DNA of 64,000 bases, from NCBI RefSeq assembly GCF_900182725.1, contig NZ_FXTO01000008.1, positions 1 through 64,000 of the forward strand, read 5' to 3'. The first letter of the stretch is position 1; each line of letters starts with the position of its first letter. Below the pieces are notes generated by a model. It saw only the letters and a program-made list of their open reading frames with translations, had not been told where the DNA came from and made no database searches. Source of the DNA: Thalassovita litoralis (GTDB taxonomy: Bacteria > Pseudomonadota > Alphaproteobacteria > Rhodobacterales > Rhodobacteraceae). This document shows positions 53,130-62,502 of the stretch, in pieces. The position numbers were made by a program, and so were the translations under genes.

Positions 53130-53243
53130 TCGGTCGGTGTTCGGTCGGAGCTTGGTTGGTGAATGGTTGGTGTTGGGTTGGAGCTCCAACCGAAAATTTT
53201 CCGGCCATTGATTTTCCAACAAAAAATAAATTCTGTCACCGAC
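53130..53243 (+). repeat. GTTGG-rich repeat cluster with a 16-bp palindrome
   Basis: Short copies of GGTCGGTG, GGTCGGAG, GGTTGGTG and GGTTGGAG are packed together, and GGTTGGAGCTCCAACC (53176-53191) is a perfect palindrome. GTTGGTGAA (53155) and GTCACCGAC (53235) differ by one base from the iteron GTTGGTGAC found at 62239-62502. The cluster lies in the promoter region of the rightward operon, so it may be where a phage regulator binds. Confidence 0.6.
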
Positions 53244-53310
53244 CATTCATGCCACGACCTCCAACCCAAGGGTTTGGCAAGTTGCCCTCATCAACTCGAT
53301 GAGGACCGCC

Positions 53311-53535
53311 ATGGAACAAGACCACACCCTATTGAGCACGAAGCTCTTGTCCCGGCGCTGGAACATTGCGCCGCGCACCCTGGAACGTTGGCGCGCCGAA
53401 GGCCGTGGGCCGCAATTCGTCCGAATTGGCCGGCATGTGCGCTATCGCCAAACTGATATCCAGGCCTTTGAGGCCAAGCATATCGAGGCTGCCGGAGCAG
53501 CGCCGACCCTGACGCTTGTTGAGTGCGCCGCATGA
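53311..53535 (+). CDS. AlpA/excisionase-like HTH protein
   Basis: The 74-residue protein has a MerR-like winged helix: LLSRRWNIAPRTLERWRAEGRGPQFVRIGRHVRYR. Such proteins control excision or early transcription. It opens the long rightward operon; the next gene overlaps by four bases. GAGGA precedes the ATG. Confidence 0.88.
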   Translation: MEQDHTLLSTKLLSRRWNIAPRTLERWRAEGRGPQFVRIGRHVRYRQTDIQAFEAKHIEAAGAAPTLTLVECAA

Positions 53536-53861
53536 TCGCGCGTCTCTCAACCAGCGCGCCCGCTGTTTCGGAAATCACGCTGATGGCGTGGGTTGACGTC
53601 GCCGAGCCTGGCGCGCGCCTCGTCTATCACCGCGGCTTTCTGGTTGTCGACACGACGCCCAATGTCTCGACGCTAGGGAAACCCGCGCTCGAGGATCTGC
53701 GGGCCACGGCAAACGCAGCGTACCGGCTTTCCGAGCTCGGCCGCATCCACCTTGTCCAGGAACGCCTTGGTCCGGACCGGTTCGCCTATCTCGCCATCGC
53801 CCGCCCGCACAAGGGCACCGTTCCCTCCGCATCAGTGAAGCAGCTGGCGGCAGCTGCCTGA
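53532..53861 (+). CDS. Unknown small phage protein
   Basis: The 109-residue product has VYHRGFLVVDTTPN and LEDLRATANAAYRLSELGRIHLVQERLG, the second part looking like a winged-helix pattern. It overlaps the HTH gene by ATGA. No known family; probably an early regulatory protein. Confidence 0.7.
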   Translation: MIARLSTSAPAVSEITLMAWVDVAEPGARLVYHRGFLVVDTTPNVSTLGKPALEDLRATANAAYRLSELGRIHLVQERLGPDRFAYLAIARPHKGTVPSASVKQLAAAA

Positions 53862-53885
53862 CCCATCCCCCGAAAAGGAGCCCCC

Positions 53886-54371
53886 ATGACTTATCCCGAA
53901 AACACCCCGAGCGTGGACGACATGCTCAACATGCCCACTGGTGAGTTGGCACAGATGCCGGTCGAGTTGCTGGCTGGCCTTCAAGGCGAGCTTGATCACG
54001 CCAGCAAACAACTGAAAGCCGCGACTGCCCGGTTCAGCGCTGCCCTTGAGGTGCGCTACGCCACCCGCGCCGCCGAGGCCCGTCGGGCCTGTGGAAAGGA
54101 CACCGGCACGGTGCGCCTCGCTGATGGCGATTATACCGTGGTCGCCGATCTGCCCAAACGCGTTGACTGGGACCAGGAGGCGTTGGCGCAGATCGCCCGG
54201 AACATAGCTGACAGTGGCGAGGACCCGGCCGAGTTCATCGACACCAAGCTGACGGTCTCGGAGCGCAAGTACGGGGCGCTGCCTGAAGCATGGCGCAAAG
54301 GCTTCGAGCCTGCGCGAACCGTCGGCTCTGGCAAGGCCAGCTTCAAGCTCGAGCAGGCCAAAGCCCCCTGA
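53886..54371 (+). CDS. Unknown phage protein with coiled N-terminus
   Basis: The 161-residue product begins MTYPENTPSVDDMLNMPTGE; a helix (about residues 20-60, LAGLQGELDHASKQLKAA) is followed by VRLADGDYTVVADLPKRVDW and EFIDTKLTVSERKYGALPEAW. It sits just before the Sak4-like ATPase, with an AAAAGGAG site. It may be a recombination accessory protein; no function is assigned. Confidence 0.65.
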   Translation: MTYPENTPSVDDMLNMPTGELAQMPVELLAGLQGELDHASKQLKAATARFSAALEVRYATRAAEARRACGKDTGTVRLADGDYTVVADLPKRVDWDQEALAQIARNIADSGEDPAEFIDTKLTVSERKYGALPEAWRKGFEPARTVGSGKASFKLEQAKAP

Positions 54372-54476
54372 ATGCGGCGGCGGGGACGCCCTGACCGAAA
54401 GGCTGGGCAGGCTCCCCTTCGGCGCCCGGTCACCCCCCGCCGCCGTTGATTTTTCACCCAACCAAAGGAGCGCGCC

Positions 54477-55340
54477 ATGGCATTGCGCATCATCACCGCC
54501 GACGAACGATTGTCGGCATCTGAAAACAAGACGTCGCTGGCGGTATTCGGCCCGCCGGGTGTGGGCAAAACCACGCTGATCAAGACGCTGCCCGCAGACA
54601 AGGCGGTGTGCTTCGATCTCGAGGCTGGCATGAAATCCGTTCAGGACTGGCGCGGGCCCAGCATCCCGATCCGCAGTTTCCCTGATTTCCGGGATCTGGT
54701 GATCCTGATCGGAGGTCCGGATCCAGCGCAGCACCCAGGCAGCTATTATGGCTCCGAGTACCACGCCCATGTGCAGACGAAATATGCCGAAAGCGGGCTG
54801 GAAGCCTTTCTGAAAGACCGCTCGATCATTTTTGTCGACAGCATCACCGATTTGACGCGTCAGGCGATGGCCTATGCCAAACAGCAGCCGGAGGCGTTTT
54901 CAGACCGTACGGGCAAACCGGATGTTCGGGGTGCTTACGGGCTTCTGGGCCGCGAGGTGATTCAGGCGCTGAAGCACCTGCAGCATGCGCGTGGCAAGAC
55001 CGTCATATTCGTTGGCGTCCTGGAAAAAGTCACTGATGAGTACGGGGCGTCGTCTTGGGTGCCGCAAATGGAAGGCACCAAAGCGGGCCGGGAATTGCCC
55101 GGCATCGTCGATCAGGTCATCTCCATGCAGCTTTTTGGCAAGGATGTGGAAGAGGCCTGGACGCTTGATGTGACATCCACCGACCGTCGCCTTGTGTGCA
55201 AATCCGGCAATCCTTGGGGCCTGCCCGCGAAGGATCGATCGGGCCGTCTCGACATGACTGAACCGCCGGACCTCGCAGCGCTGCTGGCCAAGATTGATGG
55301 CCGCGCGGCACTGAACCCTACCACCGCATCCTCCGTCTAA
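54477..55340 (+). CDS. Sak4-like RecA-fold ATPase (AAA_24)
   Basis: The 287-residue protein has Walker A FGPPGVGKTTLIK (about residues 24-36) and Walker B RSIIFVDSITDL, the pattern of AAA_24 phage nucleotide-binding proteins, many of which are Sak4-type single-strand annealing recombinases. Its partner, a DUF669/SSB-like protein, is next, which is the usual Sak4 arrangement. It would pair homologous single strands in phage replication. AAAGGAG precedes ATG. Confidence 0.85.
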   Translation: MALRIITADERLSASENKTSLAVFGPPGVGKTTLIKTLPADKAVCFDLEAGMKSVQDWRGPSIPIRSFPDFRDLVILIGGPDPAQHPGSYYGSEYHAHVQTKYAESGLEAFLKDRSIIFVDSITDLTRQAMAYAKQQPEAFSDRTGKPDVRGAYGLLGREVIQALKHLQHARGKTVIFVGVLEKVTDEYGASSWVPQMEGTKAGRELPGIVDQVISMQLFGKDVEEAWTLDVTSTDRRLVCKSGNPWGLPAKDRSGRLDMTEPPDLAALLAKIDGRAALNPTTASSV

Positions 55341-55359
55341 ACAGGAAAGGACAACTCCC

Positions 55360-56079
55360 ATGAGTTTTGATTTGAACGACGCCGGACCGCAAATGGCCCC
55401 GATGGGCGAGCTGATCCCCGATGGCACCTTTGCCAAGGTGATGATGAAACTCCGCCCCGGTGGTGAAAATGGCGCCAGTGAAATGGATGCGGGGCTCTTG
55501 AAGGCCTCGCCGCACAGTGATGCGAAGATGCTCGACTGTGAATTCACCGTGACCGAGGGCCCCTATGCTCGGCGCAAGTTCTGGCAGCATTTCACCGTTG
55601 CGGGCGGCAAGCTTGACGAAAAAGGTCAATCGAAGGGCTGGAACATCTCGAAAAGCGCCTTCCGGGCGATGATCGACAGTGCCCTTGGTCTCAAACCTGA
55701 CGATTTGAGCGAGACGGCTCGTTCCAAACGTGTGATCGCCGGTCTGAAACAGCTTGATGGCATCACATTTGCCGCGCGGATCATGGTCGAGGCCCCGGAC
55801 AACCCGAACTACCGCGACAGCAACAAGATCGCGAATGTGGTGCTGCCCAATGAGCCGACCTACGCCGCGATCATGCGCGGAGAAACCGTCTCGCCCGAGC
55901 CGGTCAATGCGCCGCCGCGCAAATCATCGGCGGCGGTGCCGGCAGCTTGGAACGCACAAGCCCCTGCCGAGACGGGCTGGTCCAACGCGCCACAGCAGGC
56001 CCCAGCCGCGCAAGCACAGCCTGGCGCGCCCACATCGGCGGCAACACCTGGGGGTGCTCCGGCCTGGTTGAACAGCTGA
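55360..56079 (+). CDS. DUF669/SSB-like single-strand-binding partner
   Basis: The 239-residue product starts MSFDLNDAGPQMAPMGELIP and has an OB-like N-part (LKASPHSDAKMLDCEFTVTE, KFWQHFTVAGG) and a Pro/Ala/Gln-rich flexible tail ending PGGAPAWLNS, similar in layout to phage SSB proteins. It follows the Sak4-like gene by 19 bp. The tail would recruit partners. Confidence 0.75.
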   Translation: MSFDLNDAGPQMAPMGELIPDGTFAKVMMKLRPGGENGASEMDAGLLKASPHSDAKMLDCEFTVTEGPYARRKFWQHFTVAGGKLDEKGQSKGWNISKSAFRAMIDSALGLKPDDLSETARSKRVIAGLKQLDGITFAARIMVEAPDNPNYRDSNKIANVVLPNEPTYAAIMRGETVSPEPVNAPPRKSSAAVPAAWNAQAPAETGWSNAPQQAPAAQAQPGAPTSAATPGGAPAWLNS

Positions 56080-56083
56080 GCCC

Positions 56084-56311
56084 ATGACCCCGGATGAATG
56101 GCAGGCGCATGTCACGCGCGAAGCGGCAAAGGAGATCGGCAAATGGCTCGAGGCCCGCGGAAGATTGGATCGTCCCATCGCAAGCCTGCGGCTCACGGAT
56201 CTCGACGCCATGGCCTCGGTGGCCATCAGCCGGTTCGTCGTTCTGGCCTCCGTCAAGATACGGGAGGAACCGGCGGCGCATCCGGAGCTCGAAAACCTGC
56301 TGATGGGGTGA
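56084..56311 (+). CDS. Small phage protein of unknown function
   Basis: The 75-residue helical product is MTPDEWQAHVTREAAKEIGK onward. It starts 4 bp after the SSB-like stop, and its own stop overlaps the next gene's GTG start. No family is recognised. Confidence 0.65.
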   Translation: MTPDEWQAHVTREAAKEIGKWLEARGRLDRPIASLRLTDLDAMASVAISRFVVLASVKIREEPAAHPELENLLMG

Positions 56312-56736
56312 GCGGCGTCTCGGAAACCCTTCGGGGGAGGGTTTCAGCCGCGAACGGGCGGGGCCCAGGCGTCTGCGCGCTTTGCGGGCGAGAAGCCCGG
56401 GGCTTCGGCTTCTGTCTACGCCTCCAGTGGTCGCAGTTCCCGTTCCACAAATTCTGTTCGCGCCGGTGTCAGGACATCGGCGCGGACCTCGCCAAGAGGA
56501 GCTACGGAATGATTGATAAAACAGCACGCGAGGCACAGGCCATCCGCGATGCCCGCAAGGATTTTGCAGAGGCATTGACGGCACTTGGTCTGATGGCCCC
56601 GTTTTTTGACCGCACAGCGGCCGAGATCGACCAGCTAATTGAAGCAGCGGTCACCGGCTACATCGAGAGCATGCAGACCCAAGGCGCGCAGCCGGAACGC
56701 GATGGCCGCCTGCCTGAAGACCCTATTCCATTTTGA
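56308..56736 (+). CDS. DUF6511-like zinc-binding phage protein
   Basis: The 142-residue product starts at GTG (GTGA overlap) and has a zinc-finger-like pattern CALCGREARGFGFC and KFCSRRCQ, followed by helices. It matches the general form of DUF6511 phage proteins. It probably binds DNA or RNA near the replication proteins. Confidence 0.7.
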   Translation: MSGVSETLRGRVSAANGRGPGVCALCGREARGFGFCLRLQWSQFPFHKFCSRRCQDIGADLAKRSYGMIDKTAREAQAIRDARKDFAEALTALGLMAPFFDRTAAEIDQLIEAAVTGYIESMQTQGAQPERDGRLPEDPIPF

Positions 56737-56745
56737 GGTGTTCCC

Positions 56746-57543
56746 ATGATTGATCTGAACCATGGGTCTGGCGCGCAATACGCGACCTCGCGCCCCACGC
56801 CCGACATCACCACAGCTCTCAGCGATGCGATAGACATCGGCCTTGGCGCCCGACAGCGCAGCGAGCGACCGCGTCGCTATGTCAGCTCTTCTGGTCTTGG
56901 CCGCGCCTGCCAGCGGCAGATTCAGTATGATTATCTGGCCGTGCCAAAAGACGAAGGTCAGGACTTCACGCCCAGAACCCTCCGTATTTTTGAGGCGGGC
57001 CATCGCGGCGAGGATATGGTCGCCAGCTGGATGCGCCTTGCGGGGTTTGATCTGCGCACCGAGCGCGACGATGGACGGCAGTTCGGCTTCACGGCTTTGG
57101 GCGGACGGTTCAAGGGCCATATTGATGGCTGCATCGTCAGTGGCCCGGTCCAGATGTCCTATCCCGCACTTTGGGAAACCAAGGCGCTCGGGGCCTCGAG
57201 TTGGAAGGACACGGTCAAACGCGGGGTTATCGTTTCAAAGCCTGTCTACGCGGCGCAGATCGCGCTCTACCAAGCCTATCTGGACCTGCCGAACCCGGCG
57301 CTCTTCACGGCGCTCAATCGCGACACGATGGAAATCTATGCGGAACTGGTGCCATTCGATGCAGCGCTGGCCCAGCAGATGAGCGATCGCGCTGTCGCCG
57401 TGGTGCGGGCGTCGGATGCACAGGACTTGCTGCCGCGCGAGGCGGCCGAGCCGACCTCGGTTGTCTGCAAGGGTGGCATGGCTGCGGGCCATTGGCATCC
57501 ACCCTGTGCCTGGGCTCAGCAGTGCTGGAGGGCGAAGTCATGA
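56746..57543 (+). CDS. RecB/Cas4-like PD-(D/E)XK nuclease
   Basis: The 265-residue nuclease shows SSSGLGRACQRQIQYDYL, FKGHIDGCIVSG (metal-binding Asp), WETKALGASSW (E-x-K motif) and YAAQIALYQAYLDLP. Together with Cys in RAC and C-terminal cysteines (VCKGG, HPPCAWAQQCW), this is the pattern of Cas4/AddB-type iron-sulfur exonucleases. It would resect DNA ends for Sak4. Stop overlaps the next start. Confidence 0.85.
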   Translation: MIDLNHGSGAQYATSRPTPDITTALSDAIDIGLGARQRSERPRRYVSSSGLGRACQRQIQYDYLAVPKDEGQDFTPRTLRIFEAGHRGEDMVASWMRLAGFDLRTERDDGRQFGFTALGGRFKGHIDGCIVSGPVQMSYPALWETKALGASSWKDTVKRGVIVSKPVYAAQIALYQAYLDLPNPALFTALNRDTMEIYAELVPFDAALAQQMSDRAVAVVRASDAQDLLPREAAEPTSVVCKGGMAAGHWHPPCAWAQQCWRAKS

Positions 57544-58286
57544 TCCCTCAGGCTTACGAATTTAAGCGCATCGCATCCCGGTTTCGGCAGGTATCGACTT
57601 TCGGCTTTCTCTTTGAAGGCATAGAGACTGCGCCGGTCTATTATTTCGACGATCAGGAAAGCTTCGACAGCGACGAAGTCGGTGCACTGCGCGCGCAAAT
57701 CATTGCTGGACCGCTCCGGCTGCCGCACCCTTGCGTCGTTTTCGAGGTCAAGGACCGGGCACCGGAGCGCGCCTCACTGTTGGTCTACGCACGTCAGTTT
57801 GACGATCGCGTCGAAGCAGCCTTCTTCTTTAAGGACCAGCGCAAGCGAAAATGGACGGATTGCCTGATCCACGCCGTCTTCTCCGAACCCGGGTTGGCCG
57901 AAGGATACCCGAACCCAAAGCTGGGCGAGGATGAGATCAGCATTTACGGCGAGGTTGCGACTGGCATCGTCTGGCGGGCCCTGAGCATCCTGTCTCAGGT
58001 TGCAGAGGTGAAGCCACGCACCATCATGCCAGCGCTGCGCCGCAAATATTCGAAGGCAGGCGTTCGCGGCTGGACCTGGCAACAAATCACGATCGATCCG
58101 GAGCGGCTGCGTGCGAAAAGCGCGCCGCAGGGCGGCACCCATGCCAGCCCGCGATGGCATATCCGCCGTGGGCACTGGCGCCAACTTGCAGACGGCCGCC
58201 GTGTCTTTGTTCGCCAATGCCAGGTCGGCGACCCCGCACAGGGAGGCGTGGTCAAGGATTACATCGTAAAGGGAACAGCCGCATGA
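57540..58286 (+). CDS. Unknown phage protein with a conserved C-terminal RRGHWR motif
   Basis: The 248-residue product starts MIPQAYEFKRIASRFRQVST. The C-terminal 40 residues, PRWHIRRGHWRQLADGRRVF and VGDPAQGGVVKDYIV, form a motif that I have seen in other phage replication-region proteins. The middle has no clear motif. It lies between the nuclease and helicase genes with ATGA overlaps at both ends, so it is part of the replication set. Confidence 0.65.
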   Translation: MIPQAYEFKRIASRFRQVSTFGFLFEGIETAPVYYFDDQESFDSDEVGALRAQIIAGPLRLPHPCVVFEVKDRAPERASLLVYARQFDDRVEAAFFFKDQRKRKWTDCLIHAVFSEPGLAEGYPNPKLGEDEISIYGEVATGIVWRALSILSQVAEVKPRTIMPALRRKYSKAGVRGWTWQQITIDPERLRAKSAPQGGTHASPRWHIRRGHWRQLADGRRVFVRQCQVGDPAQGGVVKDYIVKGTAA

Positions 58287-59602
58287 CCAGTTTCACGCCC
58301 TCCAATAGTCAGGCGGCTGCCATCCGCGCGATCAAGACCTGGTTTGAAACCCGAACCCATGAGCAGCAGGTGTTCCGGCTTTTTGGCTACGCGGGAAGCG
58401 GAAAATCCACAGTGCTGAAGTTTGCACTCGATGAATTGGGCCTTTCGCCACACCGGAGCGCCCGGGACGGCACCTGCGTGCCGGGCGTCGTCACCGCTAC
58501 GTTCACCGGCAAGGCCGCGCTTGTCTTGAGCCGAAAAGGCACGCCCGCGCGCACCATTCACAGCCTGATTTATTCTGTGTCGGAGGCCACAGAAGAGGAA
58601 ATCGCAGCGGCAGCGCAGAAAGTGCGCGAGGCAGAAACCAGCGTCAGATCGTTGTCCGGGTTCGATCGGACAGCAGCGGAGGCTGGAATTGAGGCCATGC
58701 GGCAGGCGTTGTCCGCGATGAAAAAGCCCCGGTTTGCATTGAATGCGCAAAGCGATGCCGCCGACGCCAGGCTGATCGTGCTCGACGAGGTGTCCATGGT
58801 GGGCGAGGAGATGGCGCGGGATTTGATGAGCTTCAAGAAGCCCATCCTTGTGCTGGGTGATCCCGGTCAGCTTCCCCCGATCAAGGGAGACGGGGCGTTT
58901 ACCAACGTCGCTCCTGATGTGATGTTGACTGAGATCCACCGACAGGCATCCGAGAGCGCCATCATCCGTCTGGCCACCATGGCGCGCGAGGGCCAGCCGA
59001 TTGGCTTCGGCAGCTATGACGACCATGTCGCCAAGATGCACAAGGCCGATATCACACCCGATCAGGCGCTGCGGGGCGGGCAGCTGATTTGCGGTATGAA
59101 TGCGACGCGGCTGCAGTTGAACAATGCCATGCGTGGGGCGGCCGGTCTAGCCGGTGGCGTCCTGCCCTCAGGAGCTGCCGAGAAAATCATCTGCCTGAAG
59201 AACCAGAATGACCTCGGGTTGATCAATGGCATGTTCCTGACGCTCGAAGACATCGTGGACGAGGGCAGCCTCTACTTCTCGGCTGTGGTGACTGACGAGG
59301 ATGGCCGCGGGGTGGGGACACCTCACCCCAATGGCAAACCTGGCCGTCTGCGCATCTACAAGGGACATTTTGAGGACCATATCGATTTTGATCGCACGCG
59401 CCATGATCGGGATTGGAAAGAGAAAAAGCATCTGATCGAGGCGACCTTTGGCTGGGCGATCACCGCGCACAAGGCGCAAGGCTCGCAGTGGGAGAATGTG
59501 ATCGTCTGGGACGATGGGCTTGGTCGCAGCGAGCTTGACCGCCGCCGATGGCTCTACACCGCAATCACCCGCGCGGAGCGCGGCCTTGTGCTCCTTGCAT
59601 GA
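58283..59602 (+). CDS. Dda/RecD-like SF1B DNA helicase
   Basis: The 439-residue helicase has Walker A LFGYAGSGKSTVL (Lys41), motif II LIVLDEVSMVG, LGDPGQLPPI (motif III), and late motifs TAHKAQGSQW and YTAITRAERGLVLLA. It unwinds DNA 5'-3' at the fork, like phage T4 Dda. ATGA overlap with the upstream gene. Confidence 0.93.
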   Translation: MTSFTPSNSQAAAIRAIKTWFETRTHEQQVFRLFGYAGSGKSTVLKFALDELGLSPHRSARDGTCVPGVVTATFTGKAALVLSRKGTPARTIHSLIYSVSEATEEEIAAAAQKVREAETSVRSLSGFDRTAAEAGIEAMRQALSAMKKPRFALNAQSDAADARLIVLDEVSMVGEEMARDLMSFKKPILVLGDPGQLPPIKGDGAFTNVAPDVMLTEIHRQASESAIIRLATMAREGQPIGFGSYDDHVAKMHKADITPDQALRGGQLICGMNATRLQLNNAMRGAAGLAGGVLPSGAAEKIICLKNQNDLGLINGMFLTLEDIVDEGSLYFSAVVTDEDGRGVGTPHPNGKPGRLRIYKGHFEDHIDFDRTRHDRDWKEKKHLIEATFGWAITAHKAQGSQWENVIVWDDGLGRSELDRRRWLYTAITRAERGLVLLA

Positions 59603-59612
59603 GGTATGGCCC

Positions 59613-62177
59613 ATGATCGACCTCAACGATGTCTTCGTCCCGGCTGCCCGACATAACCTGACAGCCATCAAGGCGCGGCTCGCGGCCACGGCCCGCGATT
59701 GGCTGCCCCCGCTCTTCCCGGAGGCACAGCTGACCCATGACAAACGCGCGATGCGGTGCGCCGACCTCTCCGGGCGGCGTTCTCGCGGTGAGGGCTCGTG
59801 TGTCATCCATCTCGATGGGCCCTATGCAGGCTGGGGCTTCGATTTTGCGACCGGCGAACGCGCAGGGCCGATCGACATGATCTATCACGCCACGGGCATG
59901 AGCGAAGGTCGCCTCTTTGATGAGGCGGCCCGTCTGGCGCGTATAGAACGTGACTTGCCAGTACGACCGGCTGCGCCAGCGCGCCCTGATCACAGCCTTG
60001 AAATTCGCCGCATTCTGGACGGGTGCGAGCCCTTGGCAGGAAGCCTTACTGAGACGTATCTGCAGTCGCGGGGGCTGAGAGATCCGGGCTCGCCGGATCT
60101 TCTGTTTCACCCTGACCTCACGGATTACGACAGTCGCCGTGGCTGGCCCGGCATGGTCGCGATCCCGCGCTTGGCAAATGGTGATCCAGTCGGCGGCATC
60201 CATCGCACCTTCCTGCTGGACGATGGCAGCGGAAAGGCCCCTGCGGGCAAGAAGATGTTGGGCACGATCGCAGAAGCGGCGGTGCGGCTCTTTCCGCTGC
60301 CTGAAGATGGTCATCTGGGTGTGGCCGAGGGGATCGAGACGGCGCTCGCGGCTGCCGCGATCTTTGGAAAACCTGTGTGGGCGGCCTTATCGGCCGATGG
60401 CATGGCAAGGTTCAAATGGCCTGAGGGCACACGCCGCGTCACGATCTTTGCCGATGCGGGCGAGGTCGGACGTCAGGCGGCCGCAACATTGTCAGACCGG
60501 TTGAACATGGCGGATATCCCAAATGAGGTGATGGCTCCGCTCCATGGCGATGATTTCAACGACGATCTTCTGCGGGGGGCCGTAAAGACGGATTACGGCA
60601 GTCAAATAACGACCCCCGAGGGCAAGCTCTTGCGCGATGACAGCGGCGTGACGAAGCCTGCCACAGATCTGGAGCCTGCCGCCGACGCGCTGGCCACCGC
60701 AACCGAGGGGCTCACCAATCCGCCCGATCTCGCCGAGTTGGGCACCCTTATGGGGCGCATCGTCAAGGCGCGGCTCGAGCCCATGGAAGAACGCCATGTG
60801 CTGTCGCTGATCAAGGCGCGCACCGGGATTGCAATGTCGATCCTAGATAAACAGCTTGGCGTCCTACGCCGACGCTTAAACAGTACAGGCGACCTTATGA
60901 AGCCCGCTGCCCGCCCGGCTTGGGCGAACCGGCTGCGCCTTGATCTTTCGGGAACGCCCGAGCGCAACGAGGCCAATGTCATCATAGCGCTGAGCTCTGA
61001 TCCGGCTTTTGCCGGCACCATCGCCTTCGACGAATTCCGACAGGAGGTGGTCGTGTTGCAGCCAGTGCCTTGGGATGAGCAGAACACGGACTATCCGCGG
61101 CCGTGGGAGGACAGCGACGACATCCGGCTGGCCGAATGGTTGCAGCATCGGGAAGTGAATGTTGCGCCCCTCGTTGTTGGCCGCTCGGTCGGCGCAGTCG
61201 CCCGCGACTACCGCATTCACCCGGTACGCGCCTATCTCGACCACCTGCAATGGGACGGCACGCGTCGTCTCGAGACCTGGCCCAGCCGTTATCTGGGCGC
61301 AGCGCCCACGGAATTGACCCATGCCATGGGCAGCCTGTGGCTGATATCTGCCATTGCGCGTGTCTATCGGCCGGGTGTGAAGGCCGACCACATGCTAATC
61401 CTCGAGGGCGAGCAGGGCGCGCGCAAATCGACCGCCCTCAAAATACTGGCAGGCGAGGACTGGTTTACGGACGAGTTGCCCGATCTCGGTTCGAAGGACG
61501 CCGCAATCCATATGCAGGGAGTCTGGATCGTCGAAATTGCTGAGCTCGACGCTATCGGCCGGGCGGAGGTCTCGCGGATCAAGGCGTTCCTGACCCGCAC
61601 CACGGACCGGTTCCGGCCACCCTATGGTCGCCACACGGTCGAGATCAAACGCCAATGCGTCTTTGCCGGCACGGTGAACCCGGACACTTATCTACGCGAT
61701 GAAACCGGTAACCGCCGCTTTTGGCCAATCCGCTGCGGCGACATCGACATCGATGCCCTTGCGCGGGACCGTGACCAGCTCTGGGCCGAGGCCGTGGCTC
61801 GGTTCAAGGATGGAGCCATCTGGTGGATCGAGGACAAGGCAATCCTGCAAGCTGCGCGCGAAGAGCAGGACAAGCGGTATCAGTCAGACGCTTGGGATGG
61901 GCTGATCGAGCACTGGCTGACGCACGAGCTTCGCGTTGTGGGGGATAGCTATTCATCCTTCGATCCGCCCCGTCGTGAGAGCGTTCTGCGCCACGAGCCG
62001 CTGCGAGATGTGTCCGTAGGTGAGATATTGGAAGAGGCCATAGGAGCTGAACCGGCGCGATGGTCGCGGACGGATCAGATGCGGGTCTCTGGGTATCTCA
62101 AGAAGAAAGGCTGGGAGCGCTATCAGCGTCGCGAAGGTGGCGAACGCGAATGGCGATATCGCAGGCCGAACGAATAG
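59613..62177 (+). CDS. Primase-VapE-type helicase fusion
   Basis: The 854-residue protein joins an N-terminal primase part (zinc/TOPRIM-like: GWGFDFATGERAGPIDMIYH, HLGVAEGIETALAA, VTIFADAGEVG) to a C-terminal virulence-associated-E (VapE) ATPase with P-loop EGEQGARKSTALKIL and RRFWPIRCGDID. It both primes and opens the origin. It sits directly before the iteron cluster, which is the likely origin. Confidence 0.9.
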   Translation: MIDLNDVFVPAARHNLTAIKARLAATARDWLPPLFPEAQLTHDKRAMRCADLSGRRSRGEGSCVIHLDGPYAGWGFDFATGERAGPIDMIYHATGMSEGRLFDEAARLARIERDLPVRPAAPARPDHSLEIRRILDGCEPLAGSLTETYLQSRGLRDPGSPDLLFHPDLTDYDSRRGWPGMVAIPRLANGDPVGGIHRTFLLDDGSGKAPAGKKMLGTIAEAAVRLFPLPEDGHLGVAEGIETALAAAAIFGKPVWAALSADGMARFKWPEGTRRVTIFADAGEVGRQAAATLSDRLNMADIPNEVMAPLHGDDFNDDLLRGAVKTDYGSQITTPEGKLLRDDSGVTKPATDLEPAADALATATEGLTNPPDLAELGTLMGRIVKARLEPMEERHVLSLIKARTGIAMSILDKQLGVLRRRLNSTGDLMKPAARPAWANRLRLDLSGTPERNEANVIIALSSDPAFAGTIAFDEFRQEVVVLQPVPWDEQNTDYPRPWEDSDDIRLAEWLQHREVNVAPLVVGRSVGAVARDYRIHPVRAYLDHLQWDGTRRLETWPSRYLGAAPTELTHAMGSLWLISAIARVYRPGVKADHMLILEGEQGARKSTALKILAGEDWFTDELPDLGSKDAAIHMQGVWIVEIAELDAIGRAEVSRIKAFLTRTTDRFRPPYGRHTVEIKRQCVFAGTVNPDTYLRDETGNRRFWPIRCGDIDIDALARDRDQLWAEAVARFKDGAIWWIEDKAILQAAREEQDKRYQSDAWDGLIEHWLTHELRVVGDSYSSFDPPRRESVLRHEPLRDVSVGEILEEAIGAEPARWSRTDQMRVSGYLKKKGWERYQRREGGEREWRYRRPNE

Positions 62178-62207
62178 CGCCGTCAACAAAACACACCACC
62201 ATTGTGG

Positions 62208-62239
62208 GGGGCGTCCAGGCCGGGCGCCCCTTTATTTTG
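62208..62239 (+). terminator. Rho-independent terminator of the replication operon
   Basis: GGGGCG (62208-62213) pairs with CGCCCC (62225-62230); TTTATTTTG follows. It comes right before the iterons. Confidence 0.7.
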
Positions 62240-62502
62240 TCACCAACCTGCGCATGTCACCAACCCCGCCGAAGGATGGTGACGGAAAAAATGGTTTAGA
62301 AACAATGCTGTCACCAACGTCACCAACCTAACGGCGATCTTCTACTCTTATCCATATATGCGTGTATTTTCCCCTCCCCAACCCATCTTCATATACATAC
62401 AAAGTATTTGGTTGGTGACGTTGATGACGTTGGTGACAGCGTTGTTTTTGTTGAGATATTCGTGTCACCAACCCCCTGAGAGGTTGGTGACAGGTTGGTG
62501 AC
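62239..62502. repeat. Iteron cluster (GTCACCAAC), candidate replication origin
   Basis: Nine perfect copies of the 9-mer GTCACCAAC or its reverse GTTGGTGAC lie at 62239, 62256, 62310, 62319, 62411, 62429, 62464, 62483 and 62494; 62275 and 62420 differ by one base. 62310-62327 and 62411-62437 are exact tandem arrays. The left half is on one strand and most of the right half on the other, around an AT-rich core (62330-62410, with CCATATATGCG). A 433-bp gene-free gap with iterons beside a primase is the usual look of a phage or plasmid origin. Confidence 0.8.
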
